Under the pieces are notes generated by a model. That model saw nothing but the letters and a program-made list of their open reading frames with translations, did not search any database and was not told where the DNA came from. DNA of 64,000 bases from NCBI GenBank assembly GCA_022778805.1, contig JALFSN010000005.1, forward strand, positions 1 to 64,000, written 5' to 3'. Position numbers and translations under genes: made by a program. Origin of the DNA: Arcanobacterium sp. Its GTDB lineage: Bacteria > Actinomycetota > Actinomycetes > Actinomycetales > Actinomycetaceae. Each line of letters starts with the position of its first letter. The first letter of the stretch is position 1. Positions 36,168-45,800 of the stretch are shown one piece after another.

Positions 36168-37187
36168 ATGAAGCAAAATCTAGTTGCCTACGGATTTCGA
36201 GTGGTGAAGAACGCAAGCTTCAAGAAATTCTCTACCGTGCTCGACGAAGTGCATCAACGCTCCGGAATCCCCAAGCCGGAACTCACCAAAGACATGGTGA
36301 AATCGTTCCTCAAGTACGGAGCCGGATACTACGATTACTCCAACTTCAACTTCTTTGAGCTCACGGATGCTCAACGCGACACGTACATGACCCGTTTCCG
36401 CTCGAAGAAACTCATTACGAAAGTAAACGACCCAAACTATGCGCTGGTGTTCGATAGCAAATCACTTTTCAATGAGGTATTTCGCGATTTTATCCGTCGC
36501 GATTTCTTGAAAGTGGATAGCGCCGACGATGAAGAATGCGAACGCTTCTTCAATGCTCACGATGAATACTTCGCCAAGATGGATGGTCTGGAAGCTGGCG
36601 CTGGCGCAGAGCTCTTGAAGAAGGAAAATTTTGCTGATGCCGCGCAGTTCACCGCATATATTCGCGGAAAGAAGTTCGGGGTCGTCGAGCAGGTGCTCAA
36701 GAATCATCCGGACCTGGCCGCCGTCTACAATGGTTCGCTCAACACCATGCGAATGATTACTCTCATTGACGATTCCGGCGAACCGCATCTGCTGTTTGCC
36801 GCACAAAAATTCGGGATTAGCGGCCGTTTTGTCGATGTGTATGGAGCGCATGGCCCTGTGGATTTGGAAACGGGAGAGTTCCTCTACCCTGCCCGCCACG
36901 GCGTCATTACGGACGGCATTGAGTATTCGGAGCATCCGGATACTGGCGTACTGCTGGTGGGATTCCACACGCCACTCTTCCAGGAAGCGAAAGAGTTTGT
37001 CTTACGCGCAGCCAAAGTAGTACCACAGATGCGCTACGTGGGATGGGACGTAGCCGTGACGCCGGACGGCCCTGCCATTGTCGAAGGCAACAACTACAGC
37101 GCTCACGATTACTGGCAGCTCCCAGGCCAAAATCCCTCAAAGATAGGGATTATGCCGACGATTCGCAAGTATGTGCACGGCATGTGA
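36168..37187 (+). CDS. ATP-grasp enzyme, sugar-transfer-associated type
   Basis: This 339-residue protein resembles the ATP-grasp group often found with polysaccharide genes (ATPgrasp_ST). The C-terminal half carries the fold: SLNTMRMITLIDDSGEPHLL near residue 190, then VGWDVAVTPDGPAIVEGN near 300, where the Asp, Glu and Asn would bind magnesium-ATP. The N-terminal half (RSKKLITKVNDPNYALVFDS) is typical of the same group. Such enzymes join a carboxylate to an amine or similar. The binding site before the ATG is weak (AAAGAAAG). It converges with the racemase gene and precedes MurT-GatD, so a role in cell-wall or surface-polymer decoration is plausible but unproven. Confidence 0.8.
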   Translation: MKQNLVAYGFRVVKNASFKKFSTVLDEVHQRSGIPKPELTKDMVKSFLKYGAGYYDYSNFNFFELTDAQRDTYMTRFRSKKLITKVNDPNYALVFDSKSLFNEVFRDFIRRDFLKVDSADDEECERFFNAHDEYFAKMDGLEAGAGAELLKKENFADAAQFTAYIRGKKFGVVEQVLKNHPDLAAVYNGSLNTMRMITLIDDSGEPHLLFAAQKFGISGRFVDVYGAHGPVDLETGEFLYPARHGVITDGIEYSEHPDTGVLLVGFHTPLFQEAKEFVLRAAKVVPQMRYVGWDVAVTPDGPAIVEGNNYSAHDYWQLPGQNPSKIGIMPTIRKYVHGM

Positions 37188-37260
37188 ACCGTGAGCTAGC
37201 CTGCGAACAAACTTAGTCAGTGCCAGGGACAGCCTGAGGTGGCTCGCGCCTTGCTGGTAC

Positions 37261-38346
37261 TCAGTTGCCAGCGAGGCGCGAACGCAGAGAGATATCGAAA
37301 CCCCCATGAGTAAATCCACTCGCCACGGCAGAGTAGTCGAGTGAGAATTCCATGGTGGAACCAAGGTGATAATTGCGCTTGCTGTCAGTGACGTCGCAGA
37401 CGGCATAGTCACTGGAAGCTCCTAGAATCTCCACGCCAGGGTCAAGGGGGCGCACACCATCGAGATACATCGACTGACGCCCCATCACGACGAGCGCCCG
37501 CTTCCTGCGGCCTTTATCTTCAAACTCTGGCTCCTCGCCAAAAGCCGCACCATTACCCACTGCTCCCCACGGCAATGACGGCTTCTCTTTCACTTCGACG
37601 ATTTCCGTCTCCAAGGTGAATGGGTGCTGCGCGAGCCACGGAATGTCTTCCTCATAGCATGGCAGACGTCCAAAGAGAATAGACTCTCCGCAGCGCAGAT
37701 TAGTGACGGCGGAAGGCAACGTGTCCTCTTCAAGCATCCGCAGCGAGCTGGAGTTTCCTCCTGAGACGATGTCGAGTTCCCGCCCAATTGAGCGCTGCAC
37801 CAGTTCCACTTTTTCTGCCAGATCCGCCATATTCTCCACGCCCGGCAAAATATTGCCATAGCAGCTCACGTTAGTGCCGATACCGGCGAGCTGCACATGC
37901 TTCAGCTGTTCGATGTGCTGCGTGAGTTGCACCAATTCTGTATTTTCTACTCCCTCACGCAGATCCCCCACTTCTGCCATCACCAGCACTGAATAACGTT
38001 GATCATGCGCTTCGCAGTATTCCTCGATACGATCTGCTGTGAGGTGATCAGAGATCATACACATATCCGTGAGCTCGACCAGTTCCGGAATCTCCTCCAT
38101 CATCGGAATCCGGATAAACCACTTCTCTTTTGGCACGTCCGCATAGGCACGCACATGCTCCAAACTGGCATCGGCCAGCGCCCGTACGGGAGCTGCCGCA
38201 ATCCTCCTAATGAGGGGGGCATACCCTGCCACGCCTTTGACCACTGCCGCGATGTCTACACCACGCTGAGCTCCCAGTTGGGCGATACTCACAGCGTTCG
38301 CAACGATTCGATCGTCGTCAATCACAATTCGGGGGAAAGCACTCAT
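37261..38346 (-). CDS. PLP-dependent alanine/ornithine racemase family protein
   Basis: The protein belongs to the fold-III PLP enzymes that include ornithine racemase (Orr). It begins with an alanine-racemase-type barrel: VDIAAVVKGVAGYAP (PLP Lys about 41), then GTNVSCYGNILPG and VSGGNSSSLRML, which are marks of the Orr group, and NLRCGESILFGRLP. The start at 38346 gives 361 residues; another ATG four codons upstream is nearly as good. The longer frame is not supported. It is the only minus-strand gene in the 36-54 kb block and is divergent from murT, sharing an intergenic region with repeats. Which amino acid it racemises cannot be told from sequence. Confidence 0.85.
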   Translation of the reverse strand: MSAFPRIVIDDDRIVANAVSIAQLGAQRGVDIAAVVKGVAGYAPLIRRIAAAPVRALADASLEHVRAYADVPKEKWFIRIPMMEEIPELVELTDMCMISDHLTADRIEEYCEAHDQRYSVLVMAEVGDLREGVENTELVQLTQHIEQLKHVQLAGIGTNVSCYGNILPGVENMADLAEKVELVQRSIGRELDIVSGGNSSSLRMLEEDTLPSAVTNLRCGESILFGRLPCYEEDIPWLAQHPFTLETEIVEVKEKPSLPWGAVGNGAAFGEEPEFEDKGRRKRALVVMGRQSMYLDGVRPLDPGVEILGASSDYAVCDVTDSKRNYHLGSTMEFSLDYSAVASGFTHGGFDISLRSRLAGN

Positions 38347-38378
38347 CGTTCCAGTCATTCTCCAATACGCTCGTGTGG

Positions 38379-38410
38379 CAATACTCTTGCGCGACAATAC
38401 TCTTGCCGAT
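38379..38410. repeat. Tandem 16-bp duplication upstream of the racemase gene
   Basis: CAATACTCTTGCGCGA (38379-38394) is followed by CAATACTCTTGCCGAT (38395-38410). A weaker third copy, CAATACGCTCGTGTGG, lies at 38363-38378. The array is in the 5' leader region of the racemase gene. Confidence 0.8.
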
Positions 38411-38472
38411 AACGGCTGTGGCAGCGGCCGTGAGTAAATCTAATCCTTTTCTGAGTCTAGTGCATTGATAGA

Positions 38473-38514
38473 CCTCACACCGCGTTAAATTTTCCTCACA
38501 TCGCGTTCATATTT
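38473..38514. promoter_or_regulatory. Two direct 21-bp repeats in the racemase/murT intergenic region
   Basis: Positions 38473-38493 and 38494-38514 are two copies of a 21-base unit with four mismatches, sharing CCTCACA, CGCGTT and a T-rich end. They lie 30-70 bases upstream of a -10 candidate, TATACT (38543-38548). A 21-base period is two helical turns, as for operator iterons. Confidence 0.55.
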
Positions 38515-38542
38515 CCTCCTGCTGCCGCCATGTAATCCCAGC

Positions 38543-38548
38543 TATACT
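38543..38548 (+). promoter_or_regulatory. -10 candidate of the murT-gatD-like operon
   Basis: TATACT stands about 50 bases before the GTG start of the MurT-like gene. No clear -35 hexamer is seen, which would fit dependence on an activator binding the direct repeats upstream. Confidence 0.4.
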
Positions 38549-38596
38549 GCTAGCATAGGTTGATATAGCCCCACAGCCATTCGGAATGATGAAGTA

Positions 38597-40210
38597 GTGA
38601 ACACAATTCGTTTTTTTGCCGCATTAATGACAGCTAAAATTGCAGCGCTAGCACTGAAAATCACACATCACAACGGCACCCAGCTCCCCGGCAGTTTGGC
38701 CATCAAAATCTGCCCTGATTTTCTTGGTCGCGTCGCCCACCCGCGTACCATCGTTGCCGTGACGGGGACCAACGGAAAAACTACCGTGGCAAATCTTATC
38801 GTCGATGGTATGGAAGCCTCCGGCAGACGAGTGTTGAGCAACAAATTAGGCTCTAATCTGCACACGGGCGTGGCATCTGCGCTAGCAGCTGGCGTCACAA
38901 TCTTCAACAAACAGCGTTTTTCTATGGCCGTTCTGGAGTGTGACGAACGGGCCACCCCGCGAATTTTTCCCTATCTCACTCCCGATCTGCTCGTCGTCAC
39001 CAATCTTTTCCGTGATTCCGTGCAGCGCAATGCCCACAGCGACTACATCTTCTGGATTCTGGAGCACGCCCTTCCGCCGTCCACAAAGCTGCTCCTCAAT
39101 GCTGACGACGTCATTTCCTCTCGTCTGGGACTCGCAGCTGGCAACGAGCGCGTTTTCTTCGGCATTGATCGCATGCCGACTGATCGCACGCACTCGCGCG
39201 ATATTGTGAACGACGGTCGCACCTGCCCGCAATGTCGCCATTTACTCACTTACGAATACGTGCGCTATCACCATATTGGCCGCGCCCACTGCGAGTACTG
39301 CGGCTGGCATTCTCCCGACTATGATTACGCCGGCACTAACGTCGATATCGACCACATGCACTTGGACGTGCGCGAATCAGCAGCGGTGGCTTCCTTAGCT
39401 TCCCCTGCTGCTCCCCTGCCCGAGTCAGCTGTGTCTACTCCGCCTAGCTCGGCTGGCGATGTCACCGTTCCAACTGCACCTACTCTGCCTACCTCAGCCG
39501 ATACCCCTGAAGCCGCTGGGAGTGCACCCGCAGCCACGACACAGCACACACATGAGCAATCGCTGGCACATCTGCGCATTCTCAACAGTGGCATTCACAA
39601 TATATACAACGTTGTGACGGCGTACGCAGCACTGCGCGAATGCGGGGTGCAGCACGATGACGCAGAACGCATTATGCGCGATATTCAGATCACTAAGACT
39701 CGTTATTCTATCGAGCCAGTGGGCGATGTATACGCTGGCAATCAAATGGCAAAAGACGTCAATGGCGTGGCCAACTCGCGCGCCTTTGACTATCTCGCCA
39801 GTTTGCCTGGACGCAAAGAGCTGATTTTAATGATGGGCGATCTGCGCGACGTGAAAGACTTTTCAGAAAATCCCTGCTGGATGTATGACGCCGATTTCGA
39901 ATATCTCAACACTCCAGAGATCACTCACATCGTCGTGACCGGAGCACGCGGCAAAGACTATCGGGTGCGTTTACTTCTCGCAGGCATACCTGATGAGCGT
40001 ATCAGCTATGCCGCGAGAGAAATTGACGCACCTCGGCAGCTGCATTTCGAGCCAGGAGAAAGTATATACGTACTACATGGCGTGGATTCCGTACCGTTAG
40101 CTACACGCGTGCTACAGGACGTGAAAAAACTCGCGTTGGCAGCAGCTGAACGTCGTACCCACTCACACGCTGCCGCCTCTCACACCTCGGCAACGAAGGA
40201 GCAGCGATGA
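38597..40210 (+). CDS. murT: Divergent MurT-like Mur ligase (lipid II amidotransferase ligase subunit)
   Basis: MurT is the ATP-dependent ligase that, with GatD, amidates D-glutamate of lipid II. This 537-residue homologue has the ATP loop GTNGKTT (57-63) and the MurT-specific zinc ribbon with CPQC (210-213) and CEYC (232-235). The C-terminal DADFE motif, which carries the Asp thought to complete the GatD active site, is kept (431-435). However the usual KNPAG motif reads KDVNG, and the usual NDxxADGRD segment reads MMGDLRDVKD. An Ala/Pro/Ser/Thr-rich insert occupies about 260-320. GTG start; overlap of four bases with the GatD-like gene. Confidence 0.85.
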   Translation: MNTIRFFAALMTAKIAALALKITHHNGTQLPGSLAIKICPDFLGRVAHPRTIVAVTGTNGKTTVANLIVDGMEASGRRVLSNKLGSNLHTGVASALAAGVTIFNKQRFSMAVLECDERATPRIFPYLTPDLLVVTNLFRDSVQRNAHSDYIFWILEHALPPSTKLLLNADDVISSRLGLAAGNERVFFGIDRMPTDRTHSRDIVNDGRTCPQCRHLLTYEYVRYHHIGRAHCEYCGWHSPDYDYAGTNVDIDHMHLDVRESAAVASLASPAAPLPESAVSTPPSSAGDVTVPTAPTLPTSADTPEAAGSAPAATTQHTHEQSLAHLRILNSGIHNIYNVVTAYAALRECGVQHDDAERIMRDIQITKTRYSIEPVGDVYAGNQMAKDVNGVANSRAFDYLASLPGRKELILMMGDLRDVKDFSENPCWMYDADFEYLNTPEITHIVVTGARGKDYRVRLLLAGIPDERISYAAREIDAPRQLHFEPGESIYVLHGVDSVPLATRVLQDVKKLALAAAERRTHSHAAASHTSATKEQR

Positions 40211-41211
40211 ACGATACCTCTTTGACGATCGAAATTCTCTACCCTGAACTGGCTAATCTTTATGGCGAGCTGGCAAATGCTCATTTTCTAGCACGCGCAG
40301 CGCGAGAATCGGGCGCCGACGTCACTATTATTGAGACTCCCGTGACTGATACCCCGCATTTCCTCGATGGATCTGTAGACTTTGTCTACATCGGAGCCAT
40401 GCCGGAAACCGCGCAAGTGGTGATCAGCGATGCGCTTCGCCCCCATACGGCAGCCATTCGCGCGAGGATTGACGCCGGCCAGATTATCCTCGCCACCGGC
40501 AACGCCGTGGAGATTTTTGGGCAGGGAATGGAATCGGCAGATCTCGAAGGATTTCAGGGGCTGGGGTTGTTTCCCGCTCTGGCACATATCGATCTATGGA
40601 AGCGCCATAACTCGTTTTACGTCGGCACTTTCGAGCGAACATCTACCCCACGTGTGCCGCCTACGCATTCCACGGCTTCCATACCGGAACAGCAGACAGA
40701 TGCTGGTAGACTGCCGAAGCTCACAGCGGATGGCCAGCAGGTATCTGCGGCAGCAAATTCCCCCGCTACCGTGCAGATCGTCGGGTTTAAGAGCCAATTC
40801 GGGCACTCTACTTTTACCAGCTCTGCTGGCTCTGCTCACGCTCGCTTGGCCAGCTCTGAAAACGCACACTCGACTGCCCCATACCATGCGCGTGAACAGT
40901 ATCCGCCATTGTTCCGCACTATCCGCGGTATGAGTTTCAGCGGACAGCCCGTCGATCGAGCCGCCAGCACTCCTGCTCGTCACAGCATCGGTAGCAGCAT
41001 CGCAGAGGACGGCGAAGGCGTACGCATCCAGAATTTTATGGGCACCTATCTGATCGGGCCGCTTCTGATACTCAGCCCGCTTTTCACACAGGAGCTTTTA
41101 CGAATGTTGGGTATTGAGCAACCGCAGCTGCCGTATGAAGACGCCGTCTATGACGCTTTTGACGCTCGCTTGCACGAATTCATGGAGCCCACCCGCCACT
41201 TTTCTATCTGA
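40207..41211 (+). CDS. GatD-like protein lacking glutaminase catalytic residues
   Basis: GatD is the glutaminase that supplies ammonia to MurT. This 334-residue partner aligns clearly (LYPELANLYGELAN, IVGFKSQFGHSTF, GTYLIGPLLI), but three key residues are changed. The Cys nucleophile is Gly98 (ILATGNAVEIFGQ), the catalytic His is Ile283 (GTYLIGP in place of GTYLHGP) and the glutamine-gating Arg is His200. The GGG segment reads GAMPE. Two Ser/Ala/Thr-rich inserts (about 145-188 and 203-262) explain the excess over the usual 240 residues. ATGA overlap with the MurT-like gene indicates coupled translation. It should be unable to hydrolyse glutamine. Confidence 0.85.
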   Translation: MNDTSLTIEILYPELANLYGELANAHFLARAARESGADVTIIETPVTDTPHFLDGSVDFVYIGAMPETAQVVISDALRPHTAAIRARIDAGQIILATGNAVEIFGQGMESADLEGFQGLGLFPALAHIDLWKRHNSFYVGTFERTSTPRVPPTHSTASIPEQQTDAGRLPKLTADGQQVSAAANSPATVQIVGFKSQFGHSTFTSSAGSAHARLASSENAHSTAPYHAREQYPPLFRTIRGMSFSGQPVDRAASTPARHSIGSSIAEDGEGVRIQNFMGTYLIGPLLILSPLFTQELLRMLGIEQPQLPYEDAVYDAFDARLHEFMEPTRHFSI

Positions 41212-41232
41212 AGCATCTCTATCTGAAGCATC
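41203..41232. repeat. Tandem 15-bp duplication spanning the gatD-like stop codon
   Basis: TCTATCTGAAGCATC is repeated exactly at 41203-41217 and 41218-41232. The first copy contains the stop codon TGA at 41209-41211. Confidence 0.95.
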
Positions 41233-41334
41233 TCACCCGAAGAGAGCCCCCGATTTTTTCTCAAATTATAGACGCCCCAATTCCGCAATTTGGAACATCA
41301 GGTCAGAGTTATACGGCAGTCATACACTGGATGC

Positions 41335-42222
41335 ATGGCTGAAATGAAGCATGTTCATATTGATGGTGTTTCCCCTATTTCGAGCGGCAAGGTGCGAGAT
41401 CTGTACGATCTTGGCGATCAGCTGCTCATCGTCGTCACCGATCGCGTCTCTGCGTTCGACGTCGTCTTCGATCAATTAATTCCAGATAAAGGCGCTGTGC
41501 TCAATAGCATCAGCGCCTTTTGGTTCCGCAAACTCGCTCATATCATCCCCAATCACATGGTGAGCACGGATCCTACTGATTATCCGCTGCCTTTTAGCGA
41601 GCACTCCGATCAGCTGGCACGGCGTTCTATGCTCGTGAATAAGCTTGAGATGGTGCCTGCTGAATGCATCGTTCGTGGATATCTTGAAGGGTCAGCCCTC
41701 AAGAGCTACCGCGCCGATGGCACGATTAATGGCATGAAGATGCCCGCAGGATTACGCCAAGGAGATAAACTTCCAGAGCCGATTTTCACTCCCTCTACTA
41801 AAGCGGAGTCTGGCCATGATGAGAACATCTCCGTCGCCGAACTCGCCAACCAGATCGGTACCGAAACGGCGCAGGCGTTGGAAGAAGCGTCGCTCACCCT
41901 CTTCACAGAGGCCAGCGATTATGCCGAGAGCCGAGGAATTATTCTCGCCGATACCAAATTTGAATTCGGATATCGTGACGGCGTACTCCACCTCGGTGAC
42001 GAGGCATTTACCCCCGATTCTAGCCGTTTCTGGGATGCCGCCACCTGGGAGCCAGGCCACGCGCAAGCGAGCTTCGACAAGCAGTATCTGCGTGAATGGC
42101 TGGAGACCCTCGATTGGGACAAGACGTATCCGGCTCCTGAGCTGCCGGCAGACGTGATTGCCAATACCGCAGCTCGCTACCGCGAAGCGTACGAGCGTCT
42201 AACCGGTGAAAAGTGGGCGTGA
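41335..42222 (+). CDS. purC: Phosphoribosylaminoimidazole-succinocarboxamide synthase
   Basis: PurC joins CAIR and aspartate to SAICAR, step 8 of IMP synthesis. The 295-residue protein shows SSGKVRDLYDLGDQLLIVVT, VPAECIVRGYLEGSALKSY and FGYRDGVLHLGDEAFTPDSSR. The frame starts further upstream, but homology begins after the ATG at 41335 (or 41344). It opens the purine block and is followed by purE after three bases. Confidence 0.96.
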   Translation: MAEMKHVHIDGVSPISSGKVRDLYDLGDQLLIVVTDRVSAFDVVFDQLIPDKGAVLNSISAFWFRKLAHIIPNHMVSTDPTDYPLPFSEHSDQLARRSMLVNKLEMVPAECIVRGYLEGSALKSYRADGTINGMKMPAGLRQGDKLPEPIFTPSTKAESGHDENISVAELANQIGTETAQALEEASLTLFTEASDYAESRGIILADTKFEFGYRDGVLHLGDEAFTPDSSRFWDAATWEPGHAQASFDKQYLREWLETLDWDKTYPAPELPADVIANTAARYREAYERLTGEKWA

Positions 42223-42225
42223 GGC

Positions 42226-42717
42226 ATGATGACTGATTTCAAAGTTGCTATTGTGATGGGCTCTCGCTCAGATCTGGATGCTATGCAAGAGGCCGCTGAC
42301 GTGCTCACGCAATTTGGCATCGGCTATGAGATGCGCGCCCTCTCTGCCCACCGCACGCCCGCTGCCGTGCAAGAATACATCTCTGGCCTCGCAGATCGCG
42401 GTTTTGCTGCCGTGATCGCAGGAGCTGGCGGAGCTGCCCATCTGGCAGGTGTGTGCGCCTCGCACACTCATCTGCCAGTGTTTGGCGTGCCGATGCGCAC
42501 ATCGATGGCTGGCGGACTCGATTCGCTGCTCTCCACGGTGCAGATGCCGCGCGGCATTCCAGTGGCTACGACGGCCACCGGCGGAGGCGGGGCATATAAC
42601 GCAGCTCTGCTGGCTGTGGCCGTGATTGCGTTGAGTGATGCACACATGCGCGAGAAATACATCGCTTTCCGCACTGCACAGACACAAAAGGTGCTCGATC
42701 AGAGCGTGATTGACTAA
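42226..42717 (+). CDS. purE: N5-carboxyaminoimidazole ribonucleotide mutase
   Basis: PurE class I converts N5-CAIR to CAIR. The 163-residue sequence has IVMGSRSDLDAM, LSAHRTPAAVQEY and AGAGGAAHLAGVCA, all around the substrate site. Start may be either of two ATGs, 42226 or 42229. It overlaps functionally with purC (adjacent, three bases). A purK partner is not in this window. Confidence 0.96.
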   Translation: MMTDFKVAIVMGSRSDLDAMQEAADVLTQFGIGYEMRALSAHRTPAAVQEYISGLADRGFAAVIAGAGGAAHLAGVCASHTHLPVFGVPMRTSMAGGLDSLLSTVQMPRGIPVATTATGGGGAYNAALLAVAVIALSDAHMREKYIAFRTAQTQKVLDQSVID

Positions 42718-42864
42718 TAATTCGTAGCTGGCGCGCCGCCGTGCTGTCTAGAGATCGCTAGGCAACGCAGCGGCGCGGCTCTCAGCAGCGGAATGTAAGG
42801 CTTGACGGTACCGCATCCGATTCGACGATATAAACGATTCGACGACGTGAAAGGCACAGGATTC

Positions 42865-45800
42865 ATGGATCTACGGCTCGCTATTCGCAGAAAACCACAG
42901 TTTCGAGACGACGAGCACGCCTTGCGCACCGCACTTGCCCATCTGGACGGCGTCGGTGAACTGACTGACGTCGCCATTATCCACCTGTATGATGTCTTTC
43001 ACGCAGATGATGAGGGCTGTGATCGCGATGCTCTGCTCGACTCCGTCGTCTGCGATGCCCGCGTCGATACCGCCGTGAGCGAAAGCGAACTCCACGAACT
43101 AGTTGCACGAGCTGACACAGGAGAGATGACTCTCCTAGCAGTCGAACCGCTCCCAGGTCAGTACGATCAACGTGCCGACGCCGCAGGGCAAGCTCTCCAG
43201 CTGCTTCGGCCAGCGACGCCCGCACGAATTTATTCGAGCGAGCTGTATGCCATCTCCCCAGCCCTCAGCGAGAAGGCGCTCCAGGCTATTCGCACTTATC
43301 TGATTAATCCGGTAGAAGCTGGCGAAAAGGATCTCACGCTACTCTCGGAACCAGATATGGGCGCCCCTGATTCATTGGCAGAGTATAGTGACTTCCTCGA
43401 CCTCGATGGGGCGGGCCGATCCGCGCTCATAGCAGAGCGCGGCATGGCGATGAGCGAGGCTGACCTAGCGTGCATTCAAGAGTATTTCCGCTCGGAGGGA
43501 CGCACGCCGACCGATGTAGAACTGGCCGTTCTGGATACGTATTGGAGCGATCACTGCCGCCACACTACTTTTAATACAGGGCTCACAGACATCGTCAATC
43601 ACTCTGAACGTTTTCACGCGGAACTTGAACGCGCTTTAGCTCGCTGGCAAGAACTCCGCAGTGCCAATGGACGTTCTGGGCGCGTGCCCACGCTGATGGA
43701 TCTGGGTACCATCATGGGCAAAGATTTGCGCCGCCGTGACATCATGACGACCCAAGAGGTGAGCGAAGAGATCAATGCCTGCTCCGTCCATATAACGGTG
43801 GATGGGGAACCATGGCTGCTGATGTTCAAAAATGAGACCCACAATCATCCCACCGAGATTGAGCCGTTCGGCGGAGCAAGCACTTGCCTTGGCGGCGCAA
43901 TCCGAGATCCCCTCTCTGGCCGCTCATGGGTGTATCAAGCTCTGCGCCTCTCTGGCGCTGGGGATATCACTGAGCCGCGCTCATCCACTCTTGAAGGAAA
44001 ACTGCCACAAGCTGATATTTCCACGCGCGCGACCGCAGGCTACTCTAGCTATGGCAACCAGATTGGCCTAGCTACCACGGGTGTGCAAGAGTTTGTGCAC
44101 AGCGGATACGTGGCCAAACGCATGGAGCTTGGAGCCGTGGTGGCCGCCGCTCCAGCAGCTAATGTGCGCCGGTTAGAGCCGGAGGCAGGTGACGTCGTCA
44201 TCATCCTCGGTGGACGTACTGGACGTGACGGTATTGGGGGAGCTACTGGCAGTTCTAAAGCTCACACTGAAGAATCCCTCGCTCGCTCTGGAGCTGAAGT
44301 GCAAAAGGGGAACCCCGTCAATGAGCGCAAAATTCAGCGCTTGTTCCGCCGTGCCGACGTGGCACAGATGATTGTGCGTTGCAACGATTTCGGCGCTGGC
44401 GGAGTGGCTGTAGCCGTGGGTGAGCTCGCAGCTGGTCTCGATATCCACCTCGATAGAGTGCCGCTGAAATATGCGGGCTTGAATGCGAAAGAAATTGCTA
44501 TCAGCGAATCTCAAGAGCGCATGGCCGTGGTGGTGCGAGCGGCAGATGCGCCATTGTTTATCGCGGCTGCCGCTGAGGAGAATCTGGAAGCCACTGTTCT
44601 TGCTGAGGTGACGGCGAGCGGCAGAATGCGTATGTTTGACGGCGATGAGATGGTCGTAGATCTCTCACGCGCCTTCATCGACACCAACGGGGCTCCGCGC
44701 AGCCAAGCCGTCGAGATGCGCGATCCACAGGTTGGCAATGGCGGTGCGCACGCGCCCAACGCTGCTACGCCTGTAGCAGCCGCCTCCGCAGCTGCGGTCC
44801 CCACCTCGGTTCTCGCCAGTCTTGCAGCAGCAAACATTGCCTCGCAGGAGGGCATGGTTGAGCAGTTCGACTCCACTGTAGGCCGATCAACTGTGCTCAT
44901 GCCATACGGGGGCATATTACAAAAGACCAAAGAGATGGCGAGCATCCAGACACTGCCGGTATCCGGCGGCACGGACGTTGCCAGCGTGATGACGTACGGT
45001 TTTAGCCCTGTCCTCGCCGACGATTCTCCTTATCTTATGGGGGCGTACTCCGTGGTTGAGGCGCTCAGCGCGCTCAGTGCAACTGGAGCTGATCCGAAGC
45101 AAGCATGGCTCACAGTGCAAGAGTATTTCCAGCGTCCAGATTCTGATCCGTTGGTGTGGGGCACCGTGCTTCAGGCACTGCTCGGCCTGCTTGAAGCTCA
45201 AGATGCTTTCGACGTGGCGGCAATCGGCGGCAAAGACTCCATGAGCGGCAGCTTCACACTCGATGACGGCCACGAGCTACACGTCCCTCCGACGCTGGTG
45301 ACGTTTGCCGTTGGTACTCTCGATGCTACAAAGGCCGTGAGCGCCACGCTGCCGCCACGGCAACTAGATTTGTATTACTTACCGCACACGCCACTGGCTT
45401 CTGGAGCTCCGAATTATGCCCAGCTGCGTGCGAACTTCGCCAGCTATCAACAACTTGCGGCTGCCGGCGGCGTCGTGAGCGCCTCTGCCATCCGTGGAGG
45501 CAACCTAGCTGCCACCGTGGTCAATATGTGTCTGGGCAATGCCGTGGGATTTTTCGCTTCTAGCACATCTGCTCGCGCCTGGCTCACACCTGGTAGCGAG
45601 GTGCAGCAACTGACGCACAACCCGCTGGGTGGCATCGTCTTTGCCGTCGATCCGCTGGTGAATATCACGCCGCTCTTTAGCGTCGCTACGGCGGATGCCA
45701 CGGCGTGCGCTAGCGCTGCCGGAGATGCACCGGCAGATTCTGATCGGCCGCGCGTGATCTATCTCGGTGCCACTACAGACAAGAACCACACTATTGATCT

